Source: a virus. From it: 26,431 nt of DNA. The translations under genes were made by a program, and so were the position numbers. The stretch spans positions 1-26,431 of IMG/VR virus record IMGVR_UViG_3300020213_000106; one strand, given 5' to 3'. Below the pieces are notes generated by a model. The model made no database searches and had not been told where the DNA came from. It worked only from the letters and a program-made list of their open reading frames with translations. This document shows, in pieces, positions 1 to 7,487 of this stretch; within the stretch, counting starts at the first letter, position 1, and the number at the start of each line of letters is the position of its first letter.

Positions 1-68
1 AGACATAGGTGGTATTCGCGCGCAAGACTGAAATGTAAAATACGCACCAAATTTGCAACTATCAATAT

Positions 69-614
69 TTAATCAATTTTGTCCCATTCTATTTGGATTT
101 CATAGTTCGCAAGTTGTGTTTTATTATTATTACTTTCAATATCATCGATCATGTTTCTAGACTTTCGAAAACAATTTTCCCAGTAATTTCCAGCTACTAA
201 CGCAAGTTGAGCTAACTGTTCAGCCGAAATTTCTCGCCATCGATTTTCACTATCGCGCCAATAACCAGACCATTTCCCACCGAGCTCAATTTTCTTCAGT
301 GCGAGTGACATTCGAACTAGATCCTCTTCCCTTGTTTGAAAATTTGAATTTTGAAACTCAACACCATCTTCAAGTTTTTTCCATAAGTAAGACTTAATTT
401 TTGATTTTAATTGGGATTTTCTATCATTCAGATTTATCTCATTATCAATAACCATCTCACTTTCAGTTTTATCTCGATATTCGCCGTTCTCAAATTTCTT
501 ACCAATGATAGGCCAAGAATCAGATATAATCATCCCTGGTTCAATCACCAGCTCAAGATCCGATTTACTTACGGACTGCTCGATTAAAGTTTCATTTTTA
601 ATTAAGTAATACAT
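69..614 (-). CDS. DUF4376-like tail-fibre-assembly protein
   Basis: A 181-aa protein, last gene of the late operon. The C-terminal half (about residues 95-160) has the pattern of the DUF4376 domain found next to phage tail fibres: an LVRMSLALKK helix, a tryptophan-rich turn (GYWRDSENRW), then an alanine/leucine helix ending in NYWENCF. The N-terminal half looks like a small beta-rich leader. It lies 9 nt after the tail fibre gene and has an AGGAAA ribosome site just upstream of its ATG. By analogy with similarly placed genes it may help fold or attach the fibre. That role is inferred from position and a family-level resemblance, with no catalytic residues to check. Confidence 0.6.
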   Translation of the reverse strand: MYYLIKNETLIEQSVSKSDLELVIEPGMIISDSWPIIGKKFENGEYRDKTESEMVIDNEINLNDRKSQLKSKIKSYLWKKLEDGVEFQNSNFQTREEDLVRMSLALKKIELGGKWSGYWRDSENRWREISAEQLAQLALVAGNYWENCFRKSRNMIDDIESNNNKTQLANYEIQIEWDKID

Positions 615-623
615 TTGATTTTC

Positions 624-1793
624 CTAAACTACGAATACTTTTCCATTTCCATATAATAGTGCGACCCCGTTCCTTTCCCTCGTATTTGGTCCAACTCTCG
701 GCGCACCATCCAACTCGTTGGTGACTGAATCTCGCACAATATTTACTGCATTTTGTGAGCGTGTTGTATGTAATTGGGCAGCACTCGCTTGCGAACGTGT
801 AGATATTGCATTTGCTGACGAAACAGTAGACGAATTGCCATCTGAAACATCGGAGGAAAATGCTAATTCTTTCCAGTGACCTTGAGACCTATCTTCTACT
901 CTAACATTTGCTGGGACTTCCATTAAATCGGTTCCCGAGTAAAACGTAGCTCCTGGAGTCATTAATCCGGCCTCGCCAATTTTACGCCATTTAGCAGAGT
1001 TCGTAGTAGGAGTTCCACCAGAAGCAATTCGATAAGGAAAAATCTCTATTGTTCCAGTTCCAGTCGTTGCTAAGGACGAGGTGTCTTTATCTATTCTAAT
1101 ATATCGATTGGTAACTGATAGAGTTTCAGCAAGTGAAGTTAAATATCTAATTCGAAATTCTTGACCTGCCTTCGGCGCATTATCTCCTGTCCCAATATCT
1201 GTTGTTATACGAACTATGTAAGCCCAATTAGAAAAAGCTGTATCATCGTCCGTTCCATCAGCATTTGTTGTAGCATTATAAGATTTAGAAAATCGATAAT
1301 CTCCGAGTAATGCTCTCATCAAATTCCTTGCAACCAAAGTATCCTCTAATTGCAAACGAGTAGTAGTTCCAGTTGAAAAACCTATAACATTAAAGATGCT
1401 TGCTGAACCAAATTCAATTTTAGTGTTTCTTAATTGGGGAACTAATAAAGGCCAGTTTTCAAGTAAGAGTGTATGATCTAAATCTGCTCGAAACCATGGT
1501 TCTAAGGGGGATGGAGAGAATTTTCTCCCTGACCATTTATAATCGAGAAGTCCAAAATGATCAACAAAATCTAAACCATCTTCATCTGCATTCACAACAG
1601 GAAGCATACCTTTCTTACCTGTGTAAGACGAAGGTGCATCATTTAATTGTGTAAAATTTACGACAGGATTATCCTGCCCATCTTTGAGATGATTTAGGTT
1701 ATTATAAATCCTTTGTATCTCTGGATTTACTAGATCTCCATCACCTGGAGTATTGCGATTCCAAGTCCGGGTTGGGGTTGCAACAAATACCAT
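624..1793 (-). CDS. Tail fibre / receptor-binding protein
   Basis: A 389-aa protein at the distal end of the baseplate genes, the usual place for the host-recognition fibre. The N-terminus (NRNTPGDGDLVNPEIQRIYN) looks like a short baseplate-attachment segment. The middle is rich in Gly, Thr, Ser and Asn without membrane segments. Residues about 315-355 are a low-complexity Ser/Ala/Thr/Gln stretch typical of a trimeric fibre shaft. The last 25 residues end in a compact hydrophobic tip (GVALLYGNGKVFVV). The ATG is preceded by GGGAG at about 7 nt. No enzymatic domain is evident. Fibre identity rests on position and composition, because such proteins diverge too fast to name a family by eye. Confidence 0.7.
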   Translation of the reverse strand: MVFVATPTRTWNRNTPGDGDLVNPEIQRIYNNLNHLKDGQDNPVVNFTQLNDAPSSYTGKKGMLPVVNADEDGLDFVDHFGLLDYKWSGRKFSPSPLEPWFRADLDHTLLLENWPLLVPQLRNTKIEFGSASIFNVIGFSTGTTTRLQLEDTLVARNLMRALLGDYRFSKSYNATTNADGTDDDTAFSNWAYIVRITTDIGTGDNAPKAGQEFRIRYLTSLAETLSVTNRYIRIDKDTSSLATTGTGTIEIFPYRIASGGTPTTNSAKWRKIGEAGLMTPGATFYSGTDLMEVPANVRVEDRSQGHWKELAFSSDVSDGNSSTVSSANAISTRSQASAAQLHTTRSQNAVNIVRDSVTNELDGAPRVGPNTRERNGVALLYGNGKVFVV

Positions 1794-1796
1794 AAT

Positions 1797-2081
1797 TTAC
1801 TCCCTCAATTCCTGTTCAAAAACTACAAATTGTTCTGTGATTTTCATTGGAGAATGAATTTTGAAAAAATTCTTTAATGATTGTTTGGTGTTAGACAAAT
1901 CAGAATTTCGAATCAATATTGAGTCCGAGCCAGTCCCTGAAATTTTCGAAAGACCTTCCGCATTAGTATAGTTAAAGAGAGACTCCAACGAACTAAAGGA
2001 GATCGTCGGTAATCTATCAATACATCTTTTTCCAACATCGGGTAACTCGATATAAGTTTCTCTTATCAAAGTAAATATCAT
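1797..2081 (-). CDS. Small protein between baseplate and fibre genes, unknown
   Basis: A 94-aa protein I do not recognise. Its ATG shares one base with the stop of the gpI-like gene (TAATG), so it is translationally coupled to it, and it ends 3 nt before the fibre gene. The sequence is mixed alpha/beta with no signal peptide, membrane helix or cysteines except one. The C-terminal part (MKITEQFVVFEQELRE) looks like a beta-strand followed by an acidic tail. By position it may be a fibre connector or small baseplate component. The tight packing makes it very likely to be a real gene. Confidence 0.65.
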   Translation of the reverse strand: MIFTLIRETYIELPDVGKRCIDRLPTISFSSLESLFNYTNAEGLSKISGTGSDSILIRNSDLSNTKQSLKNFFKIHSPMKITEQFVVFEQELRE

Positions 2082-3046
2082 TAAAGTCCTTCCCTTATGA
2101 CAAATTCATAATTAATATAACGATCTTTTGGTTTTCCTGAAAAAGAAAAGAGAGCGAATGGCTCTCCTGATTCACGAAAGATTCCAATTTCATTAATTGA
2201 ATCTCCGATCACTTCACCTGGTTTAATTTTCATACTGAATTCTTGTAAACCTTCACTAGTTCTTCTGATGGAACATAGCTTTCGCAGAACTTCTGTTTGT
2301 AATCCAGTGTCTTCAAATTCAGGTGCTCTTAAATTTCCGCCAGGTTCTGCACCGGTCCCTACTGCAATTTCAAATGGAATCAACTCTAATACATCACCAG
2401 AAAGCAATGTCGAACCATCGAGATTCCATGAACCATCTAGATCAGTATTTCTAAAATTGAAATGAAGCATTTCCGAAAGATATATTTCAAATCGGTATGA
2501 GATAATTGCTTCAACCCCACCAGCTCGAACTTCGGACATAGCTTGATTGAATTCGGAAATAACTTTTAAACTTTCAACTCTACCATTGAGTATAATTTCT
2601 ATAGTAGCAGGTTGTTTAAGTGAACCAGACAATGGAATATCACCATTTAATAACCAAGTTCCATCCAGGAATCTCGTCCCGGACTGATAGCATAACTCGC
2701 GTATCTCAAATAAATTGCCTTGGCCTGCTACAATTCTATTTCCAATTTCATTGAGTGAAAATAAATCACCCTTTGATTGACGTTTTGAATTAGCAATCGA
2801 AAGAAATATCTTATATTTTTCATCATCAAGACCATTTCTCGACTGTCGTAAATTTTGACCGATAAAATCCAACACTAAACCAGATTTAGATGAAAAATCC
2901 TTTAATTCATACATAGAATCTAATGCTTCACTTAATTCATTATACTCAGGGAAAACGATTAGCCAGCGTTTGCCTGTGTCAGAGTCTGATTTTTGATTCA
3001 AATATGAGACAGGATATTTTGAAATGGTTTCAACGGCACTAATCAT
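2081..3046 (-). CDS. gpI/DUF2612-like baseplate-to-fibre connector
   Basis: A 321-aa protein directly after the J-like protein (ATGA overlap), the usual slot of the P2 gpI-type protein joining wedge to fibre. The N-terminal 110 residues contain the helical segment expected of DUF2612/gpI proteins (LDFIGQNLRQSRNGLDDEKY, then GDLFSLNEIGNRIVAG). Two copies of a DG[TS]W-x-L-[ND]-G repeat follow: LDGTWLLNGDIPLSG near residue 128 and LDGSWNLDGSTLLSGD near residue 204, each followed by a beta-rich block. The C-terminal 80 residues (EIGIFRESGEPFALFSF) look like the strand-rich end of a fibre base. No enzyme motif is seen. The family call is moderate; the structural role is well supported by order. 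Confidence 0.65.
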   Translation of the reverse strand: MISAVETISKYPVSYLNQKSDSDTGKRWLIVFPEYNELSEALDSMYELKDFSSKSGLVLDFIGQNLRQSRNGLDDEKYKIFLSIANSKRQSKGDLFSLNEIGNRIVAGQGNLFEIRELCYQSGTRFLDGTWLLNGDIPLSGSLKQPATIEIILNGRVESLKVISEFNQAMSEVRAGGVEAIISYRFEIYLSEMLHFNFRNTDLDGSWNLDGSTLLSGDVLELIPFEIAVGTGAEPGGNLRAPEFEDTGLQTEVLRKLCSIRRTSEGLQEFSMKIKPGEVIGDSINEIGIFRESGEPFALFSFSGKPKDRYINYEFVIREGL

Positions 3047-4254
3047 ACGAATTCAACCTCAATATTTTCGGTGATTAGTTTAAGTCTTTGTCTTCCCGTT
3101 GCGGTAACATAATCTAAAGCAGGTGGTTCAGTGGTTCCAATTAAGATTGAGATAGATTTTATTCCTGAGACCTTTACAGTTTTAAATTCGTCTACACCAT
3201 ATTGAGCAGCTTCTAACTCCCATTTTGCTAACGCCTCGCCCAATCCTTTTCCGGCATAGATTGTTTGAATTACTCCGATTGTATCTGTTCCACCGACAAT
3301 TTTAATACAATTTGTTTTTACTATTGATTCGGATCCTTCTATCCAGGAAGCCGTTGTCTCAATAGTAATTTTAACAAATAAACCTACATCTTGCGGACGA
3401 TTATAAAAATACGTTCTTGGAATATTTTCGTTATCAATTATCGTTGCACTCTCTTCTCCGACTGACTCTATTCCACCTGGCCAATTTCTTACAAAGAGTT
3501 CTGCAATTTGTTCACCTGTTCCGCCTTCAATTACCGCTTCCATTGAACTAGGTGGTCGACCATCTGCATCTTCGAGTTTAGTCGCGTTTTCATATACTCT
3601 TGCAGTTATAATATTCTGTTGATTCTTTAATAAAGTTTGAAGTGTAACGGCAGAGCTACCACCGGAAGTTCCGCGCTCTTTATATCTCAATACTAATTCA
3701 GGATCTGTTTCCCGAATTCTTCCTAATGTAGCCTTCTCATTGTTAGTAACAGCTGTGATACCTACTTGAGGAGTATTAATTTCTGAAATAGATTCTTGAT
3801 CTACATTTCCGATCTCACCAAATTGGATCGCTTGTGCAAGGACAGTTCCTTTACCATCGGATCCGATTTCACCAGATTCTATTGTTATGAATTGAATTCC
3901 CTGAGGTGTTTGGCATATGATTCCAATAGGGATTATGGCATCTTCAACACCTTCAAATTCTAATAGAACTACCGAACGTTTGGGTTTAGCTCTTTCCACT
4001 CCACCTTCACCAACAACACGATCGAGCGAAATCCCAGTGGCTGTATCAAGAAAATTACTATAGAAAACATCTTCAAGCTTTTGCCACATCTCATCAATTA
4101 TATCAGCTTGCATTAGGATTCGAATTCCATCTTCTGATGAGTCAGATAAATCCACATCTGAACCTAACGTCACTTCGGCTCTTGCTTTGATGTCACGCAG
4201 AATTTCCGATTTAGTTTTTCGTATAAATCCTTGTTCGGTGACTCCGTAAGCCAT
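3043..4254 (-). CDS. Baseplate J-like wedge protein
   Basis: A 403-aa protein of the baseplate J / gp47 family, a wedge component of contractile-tail baseplates. The N-terminus (YGVTEQGFIRKTKSEILRDI) and the following helix with ISLDRVVGEGGVER are characteristic, then a glycine-rich beta region and a conserved RYKERGTSGGSSAV segment near residue 190. Length fits the family. The ATG forms a TAATG overlap with the gp25-like gene upstream, and the stop overlaps the gpI-like gene by ATGA, giving the canonical gp25-J-I order. Confidence 0.88.
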   Translation of the reverse strand: MAYGVTEQGFIRKTKSEILRDIKARAEVTLGSDVDLSDSSEDGIRILMQADIIDEMWQKLEDVFYSNFLDTATGISLDRVVGEGGVERAKPKRSVVLLEFEGVEDAIIPIGIICQTPQGIQFITIESGEIGSDGKGTVLAQAIQFGEIGNVDQESISEINTPQVGITAVTNNEKATLGRIRETDPELVLRYKERGTSGGSSAVTLQTLLKNQQNIITARVYENATKLEDADGRPPSSMEAVIEGGTGEQIAELFVRNWPGGIESVGEESATIIDNENIPRTYFYNRPQDVGLFVKITIETTASWIEGSESIVKTNCIKIVGGTDTIGVIQTIYAGKGLGEALAKWELEAAQYGVDEFKTVKVSGIKSISILIGTTEPPALDYVTATGRQRLKLITENIEVEFV

Positions 4255-4604
4255 TATAAATCCTCAGAGAATGTTACATCTCCATAAATACTCTTAACTT
4301 GAAACTTGATTGATAAGTATCTATTATCACGGTTAAATTCAAAAATTTCAAGGCTTAGGACAGCAAGTGTTTCGGGATCTTTTAGTATTACTTTTCGAAT
4401 TTCACTTAAAATTCTTTCATTGGACACTTTGTCTGAAAAGATTTGAGTCCAATTGATTCCTTTTTCAGGGGCGTATATGTTTTCTCGATAATGTGATTTT
4501 ATTGCAATTGAAATTCGTTGTTTATAATAATCTTTTCCTTCTATTGTAACAAGGCGACCATTTCGTCTAACGGTATCATTATTTTGAATGAGCAAACCTT
4601 TCAT
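4254..4604 (-). CDS. gpW/gp25-like baseplate wedge protein
   Basis: A 116-aa protein immediately upstream of the J-like gene, in the position and size of T4 gp25 / P2 gpW wedge proteins. The C-terminal half (ILSEIRKVILKDPETLAVLS, then a strand-turn-strand) fits the family. The N-terminal half carries KGINWTQIF, similar to the EYGxDW-type segment usual for these proteins. It starts at an ATG in an ATGA overlap with the preceding unknown gene. Cytoplasmic assembly of the wedge is the expected role. The call rests on order, size and a moderate motif match. Confidence 0.75.
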   Translation of the reverse strand: MKGLLIQNNDTVRRNGRLVTIEGKDYYKQRISIAIKSHYRENIYAPEKGINWTQIFSDKVSNERILSEIRKVILKDPETLAVLSLEIFEFNRDNRYLSIKFQVKSIYGDVTFSEDL

Positions 4605-5053
4605 GATAAAGGAACCTCAACGCTAGTAGTAATGTTTAAAACTTTCCATGACCGTAACCAGGCATCCATCAAATCGGTTCTTAGCTCACATTCTTCTTCA
4701 TGAGTCAATCCGGGTGGAATAACTTCCTGAAATTGACCAATGTGTGGAACGAGAGTGTGGCCTGCGATACCATTACATAAGGTTTCAGCAAACGCATCAC
4801 ATGCGAGTTTAAATACTAACCCAGTCGGATCCAGATTCATTGCTAATGCTGTACCTTCAAAAGCTATTTTTGCTGCATTGGCAGTAGTAGACGGTGGTGT
4901 TACAGCTTTTGCCATTTCATACCATGCTTCTGACCAGGAATCAATGGCTCTTTCATTTGCTTGTTCCTTTGATGTAGAATCTCCAAGATAATCGTCAAAG
5001 GATGGATCCATAAATTCACGAAGTTTCGGCAACGCAGAATCTTTATCTAACAT
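4601..5053 (-). CDS. Baseplate-region protein of unknown function
   Basis: A 150-aa protein between the spike and the gp25-like wedge gene, coupled to both (TAATG at the start, ATGA at the end). It is mostly helical, with a tryptophan-rich helix (AIDSWSEAWYEMAKAV), an Ala/Thr-rich middle (TTANAAKIAFEGTALAM), a glycine-containing segment with GIAGHTLVPHIG, and a C-terminal helix with two further tryptophans. There is no signal peptide. Several mildly hydrophobic stretches are too short or polar to be confident membrane helices. I do not recognise the family. Position suggests a minor baseplate or spike-associated part. Confidence 0.7.
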   Translation of the reverse strand: MLDKDSALPKLREFMDPSFDDYLGDSTSKEQANERAIDSWSEAWYEMAKAVTPPSTTANAAKIAFEGTALAMNLDPTGLVFKLACDAFAETLCNGIAGHTLVPHIGQFQEVIPPGLTHEEECELRTDLMDAWLRSWKVLNITTSVEVPLS

Positions 5054-5709
5054 TAGGCTTCTCCAATTGCAATTTTGGATATCGACGAACCTGCCGATGA
5101 TACGTGTCCGTGCTTGATTCCAGAGATTCGTCTAATTTTTGATTCAACGATAACATCTTTTTCTGTTTCAATATCTTTATTTGATTCAAGCTTATCATCA
5201 GTCATTGTCATCTTATGCCCGCTATCCCCTCCGACTTGGAAGATGATTTCATCTTTCTTTATATTGATAAAGGCATCGCCATCTTCATGCCCTAAAACGA
5301 TTCCTTCCTTTCCGAGTAGTGAGATTAATTTTGGTTTCAAATTTTTCTTTGATTTAAATGAACCGACGATAAATGCATCATGAATGTTAAATCCCGATGA
5401 ACTCGTTTCATCGCTTTGACCTAAGAGAGAATTTTGAATAGAGTGAGTTGCAAAAGTCATCCAAACGATATCACCCGTTTTATAATCTGGGGAAATAAAG
5501 AATCCTCCTGAGTAATTTATGTTTACTGGGATATCAGACAAAACAGGGAAAGGTAAAAATTCAAATTGCTTTTTCTTTTTTAAGAGTAATTTAACGGAAG
5601 CGGTCGCCTTTGACTTGCTATATGATTGTATCATTGCAGGACAACCAATCAAAATTTCAGATAATCGATTCTTTGTAAGATCGTCTAATAATTTTGCCAA
5701 TTCATTCAT
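5053..5709 (-). CDS. Gp138-like membrane-puncturing baseplate spike
   Basis: A 218-aa protein matching the layout of Gp138-type spikes. An N-terminal OB-fold-like domain (CPAMIQSYSKSKATASVKLL, then LPFPVLSDIPVNINYSGGFF) contains the usual 'P-V-x-F' segment and KTGDIVWMTFATHSIQ. Short beta repeats suited to a trimeric beta-helix follow from about residue 130 (KEGIVLGHEDGDAFINIKKD). The C-terminus has HGHVSSAGSS, resembling the His-x-His tip motif that holds a metal in such spikes. The role is to pierce the outer membrane during sheath contraction. The gene sits between the hub and an unknown baseplate gene, with an ATGA overlap to the hub. Confidence 0.82.
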   Translation of the reverse strand: MNELAKLLDDLTKNRLSEILIGCPAMIQSYSKSKATASVKLLLKKKKQFEFLPFPVLSDIPVNINYSGGFFISPDYKTGDIVWMTFATHSIQNSLLGQSDETSSSGFNIHDAFIVGSFKSKKNLKPKLISLLGKEGIVLGHEDGDAFINIKKDEIIFQVGGDSGHKMTMTDDKLESNKDIETEKDVIVESKIRRISGIKHGHVSSAGSSISKIAIGEA

Positions 5710-6518
5710 GCTTCAATTCCTTCGATATCTGCATATGCTTCATTTGAATGAGTTGAAAACTTGTTTTTACCTTTTAGTATTTTAATTTGAGAGTTTAAAT
5801 CTCCACCTTTAACAAAAATTAATTGATTAAACCTGAATTCATGTCTGAACAAACTTCGAATCTTCCATCGTTTTTTGTCTAGCTTCTCTGGGCGTCCTAT
5901 TAGCCCCGAAGTATAATCTATATAAATCTGAGAAGGTGCAAGTGATCCATCTTTTGCAATGATATATATTTTCCCGTCATCAAAATAATATTCTGATTTC
6001 GTTAAGTTACACAAATCATCAATAGACTTTCGTAAAGACGTTGCTCCGTAGGACATTAATTTATCTTCGCCAGGAGTTATTTTCCCAATTTGAAAGTTTG
6101 CAGTTGAACAAATGTCAGCTAGTATTGCTGATACCTGCATTTGTTTATATGATTTTAGAATATTTGATTCTGACCAGATGCCAGCCTTTTCAGAAACACT
6201 CAGTTCTAATATTTTATCTGTTCCTGAATTTACTAATTTGTTTTGATATATTTTTCCTCCACATACAATTCCATTGGTATCCATATATCCAGCTGTTAAA
6301 ACTAGATCTGTATAGCTATATCCATTTGCAATTTTACTTGGAGCAACGGATTCAATCGTTTCTTTATTTGGATTATATAATCTAATTTTAGTAGATGCAA
6401 ATCTATCGAAATCGGTTTCGAAATCTATTCGGAATGGAGGATATACAAATGTTTTAGCAAGTCCTCGTGTTGGACGTAAATCTATACTCGCAACACGGCC
6501 GAATAATTTCTTACTCAT
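5706..6518 (-). CDS. Baseplate hub protein
   Basis: A 270-aa protein in the hub slot, after the baseplate plug and before the spike. The beginning (YPPFRIDFETDF, then STKIRLYNPNKETIE) is the strand pattern of the first hub domain. The middle has KAGIWSESNILKSYKQM and a YYFDDGKIYIIAKDG strand-turn, and the C-terminus contains GLIGRPEKLDKKRWKIRSLF, a conserved kind of segment in Pam3-type and gpD/gp44-like hubs. It should trimerise above the spike and form the first tail ring. It overlaps the plug gene by 8 nt and the spike by ATGA. Subfamily is uncertain; the hub role is well supported by order. Confidence 0.78.
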   Translation of the reverse strand: MSKKLFGRVASIDLRPTRGLAKTFVYPPFRIDFETDFDRFASTKIRLYNPNKETIESVAPSKIANGYSYTDLVLTAGYMDTNGIVCGGKIYQNKLVNSGTDKILELSVSEKAGIWSESNILKSYKQMQVSAILADICSTANFQIGKITPGEDKLMSYGATSLRKSIDDLCNLTKSEYYFDDGKIYIIAKDGSLAPSQIYIDYTSGLIGRPEKLDKKRWKIRSLFRHEFRFNQLIFVKGGDLNSQIKILKGKNKFSTHSNEAYADIEGIEA

Positions 6519-6849
6519 TTACTTTACCCAAATAGAGTTTAATGCTTCCGATAGTGTCTTTCGTAAATGTATATTCCTTAATTTCTTCCGAATAGATATC
6601 ATTCAGATCAGCAGGAATTAAAGTGATATCAAATGGAAATCCATCAACGATAAAATGATTTGCATTGACACCATATACTAGTTTGGTTGAAAAAATGATT
6701 TGGTCAAATGGATCCTTTGCGATCATTGTGAAAAAGTTTCCGAATGAATTGAAATGGAATTCAAAAAGATAATCCGCATTACCTAACGAAACTGTTTTTG
6801 AAATTGGCAGTTCATCGAATTCAAAAGGTATAGATTCAAATTCAGGCAT
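6511..6849 (-). CDS. Baseplate plug family protein (Pam3 gp18-like)
   Basis: A 112-aa protein of the short 'baseplate plug' type, seen as the strand pattern YLFEFHFNSFGNFFTMIAKD followed by a basic/hydrophobic strand and LIPADLNDI near the C-terminus. The frame could begin upstream at a TTG (6870), but the ATG at 6849 is preferred. It forms a TAATG overlap with the preceding stop, as most genes here do, and starts at MPEFESIPFEF. In Pam3-like contractile phages this protein closes the tube end inside the hub. The order Dit-like, plug, hub, spike seen here is the one found in that group. Confidence 0.72.
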   Translation of the reverse strand: MPEFESIPFEFDELPISKTVSLGNADYLFEFHFNSFGNFFTMIAKDPFDQIIFSTKLVYGVNANHFIVDGFPFDITLIPADLNDIYSEEIKEYTFTKDTIGSIKLYLGKVNE

Positions 6850-7487
6850 TATAAAAGTGATTTTCCCCAAGAAAGTTTTTTGCTAGGTGGTGGCTCTGTG
6901 CTTTTGTCTTCTTTTTGTTTTGCGACTTTTCCTTTACTCGGCACTCTCGTTAGAGTTCTAGTTTTTGCTTCCGAGATAATTACAGGAAATAGAGGTATCG
7001 TTGCTGTCATATCGTCCCCAGTATCTGGAGATTCTCCAAAGTTTATAGAACCTAATAACAAATTTGGGATTTCATCGGTTGATCGTCCTAGATAACGATT
7101 CATTTCGTCGTCTGGTTCTAGATACTGAAATAAAGAAGGAAGGAAAGCTAGTATTTTAGAAATGATACCATTCGTCGTATAACCAAGAAGGGTTACAAGT
7201 TGCCCTTTTGATTGCCATACGATTAATTGTTTCATTTTCGCATCGACAGTCATTCGTTTTAGAGAGAATATTTCGGTTGAAGTTGATAATACGCATTGCA
7301 AATTTATTGCTCGATCTCCAAGGATCACGTGATCAGAAACCGTTTGTTTGGTGCCGTCTTCTTTTTCGATAGGATGCTTTGTTACTTCGGCAGGATAAGC
7401 ATAATCAATATTAGTCGTGACATTTAGTTCAACTTCTTCATCGCCTGCCTTGAGTGCTATCGTTTCACGACCAGTAATCAATCCCAT
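6849..7487 (-). CDS. Dit-like baseplate/tail protein
   Basis: A 212-aa protein directly after the tape measure gene, the position of distal-tail (Dit-like) proteins. The N-terminal 130 residues show a beta-rich domain of the Dit-like N-terminal kind (PAEVTKHPIEKEDGTKQTVS followed by the strand INLQCVLS). That is the 'VTxHPVEDG' signature of the family used by several contractile phages. A Pro/Lys-rich basic tail (residues about 180-212) is probably disordered. It starts in a TAATG overlap with the tape measure stop. The role is to cap the tube and anchor the hub. Confidence 0.75.
   Translation of the reverse strand: MGLITGRETIALKAGDEEVELNVTTNIDYAYPAEVTKHPIEKEDGTKQTVSDHVILGDRAINLQCVLSTSTEIFSLKRMTVDAKMKQLIVWQSKGQLVTLLGYTTNGIISKILAFLPSLFQYLEPDDEMNRYLGRSTDEIPNLLLGSINFGESPDTGDDMTATIPLFPVIISEAKTRTLTRVPSKGKVAKQKEDKSTEPPPSKKLSWGKSLL

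Noticed and set aside
8-48. Imperfect inverted repeat (GGTGGTATT with AATACGCACC) at the left edge, possible terminator of the late operon
   Set aside because: The arms differ by a bulge, the loop is over 20 nt, and no T-tract follows on the minus strand.
6850-6870. TTG start for the baseplate plug gene
   Set aside because: The ATG at 6849 overlaps the upstream stop as TAATG, matching the rest of the operon.
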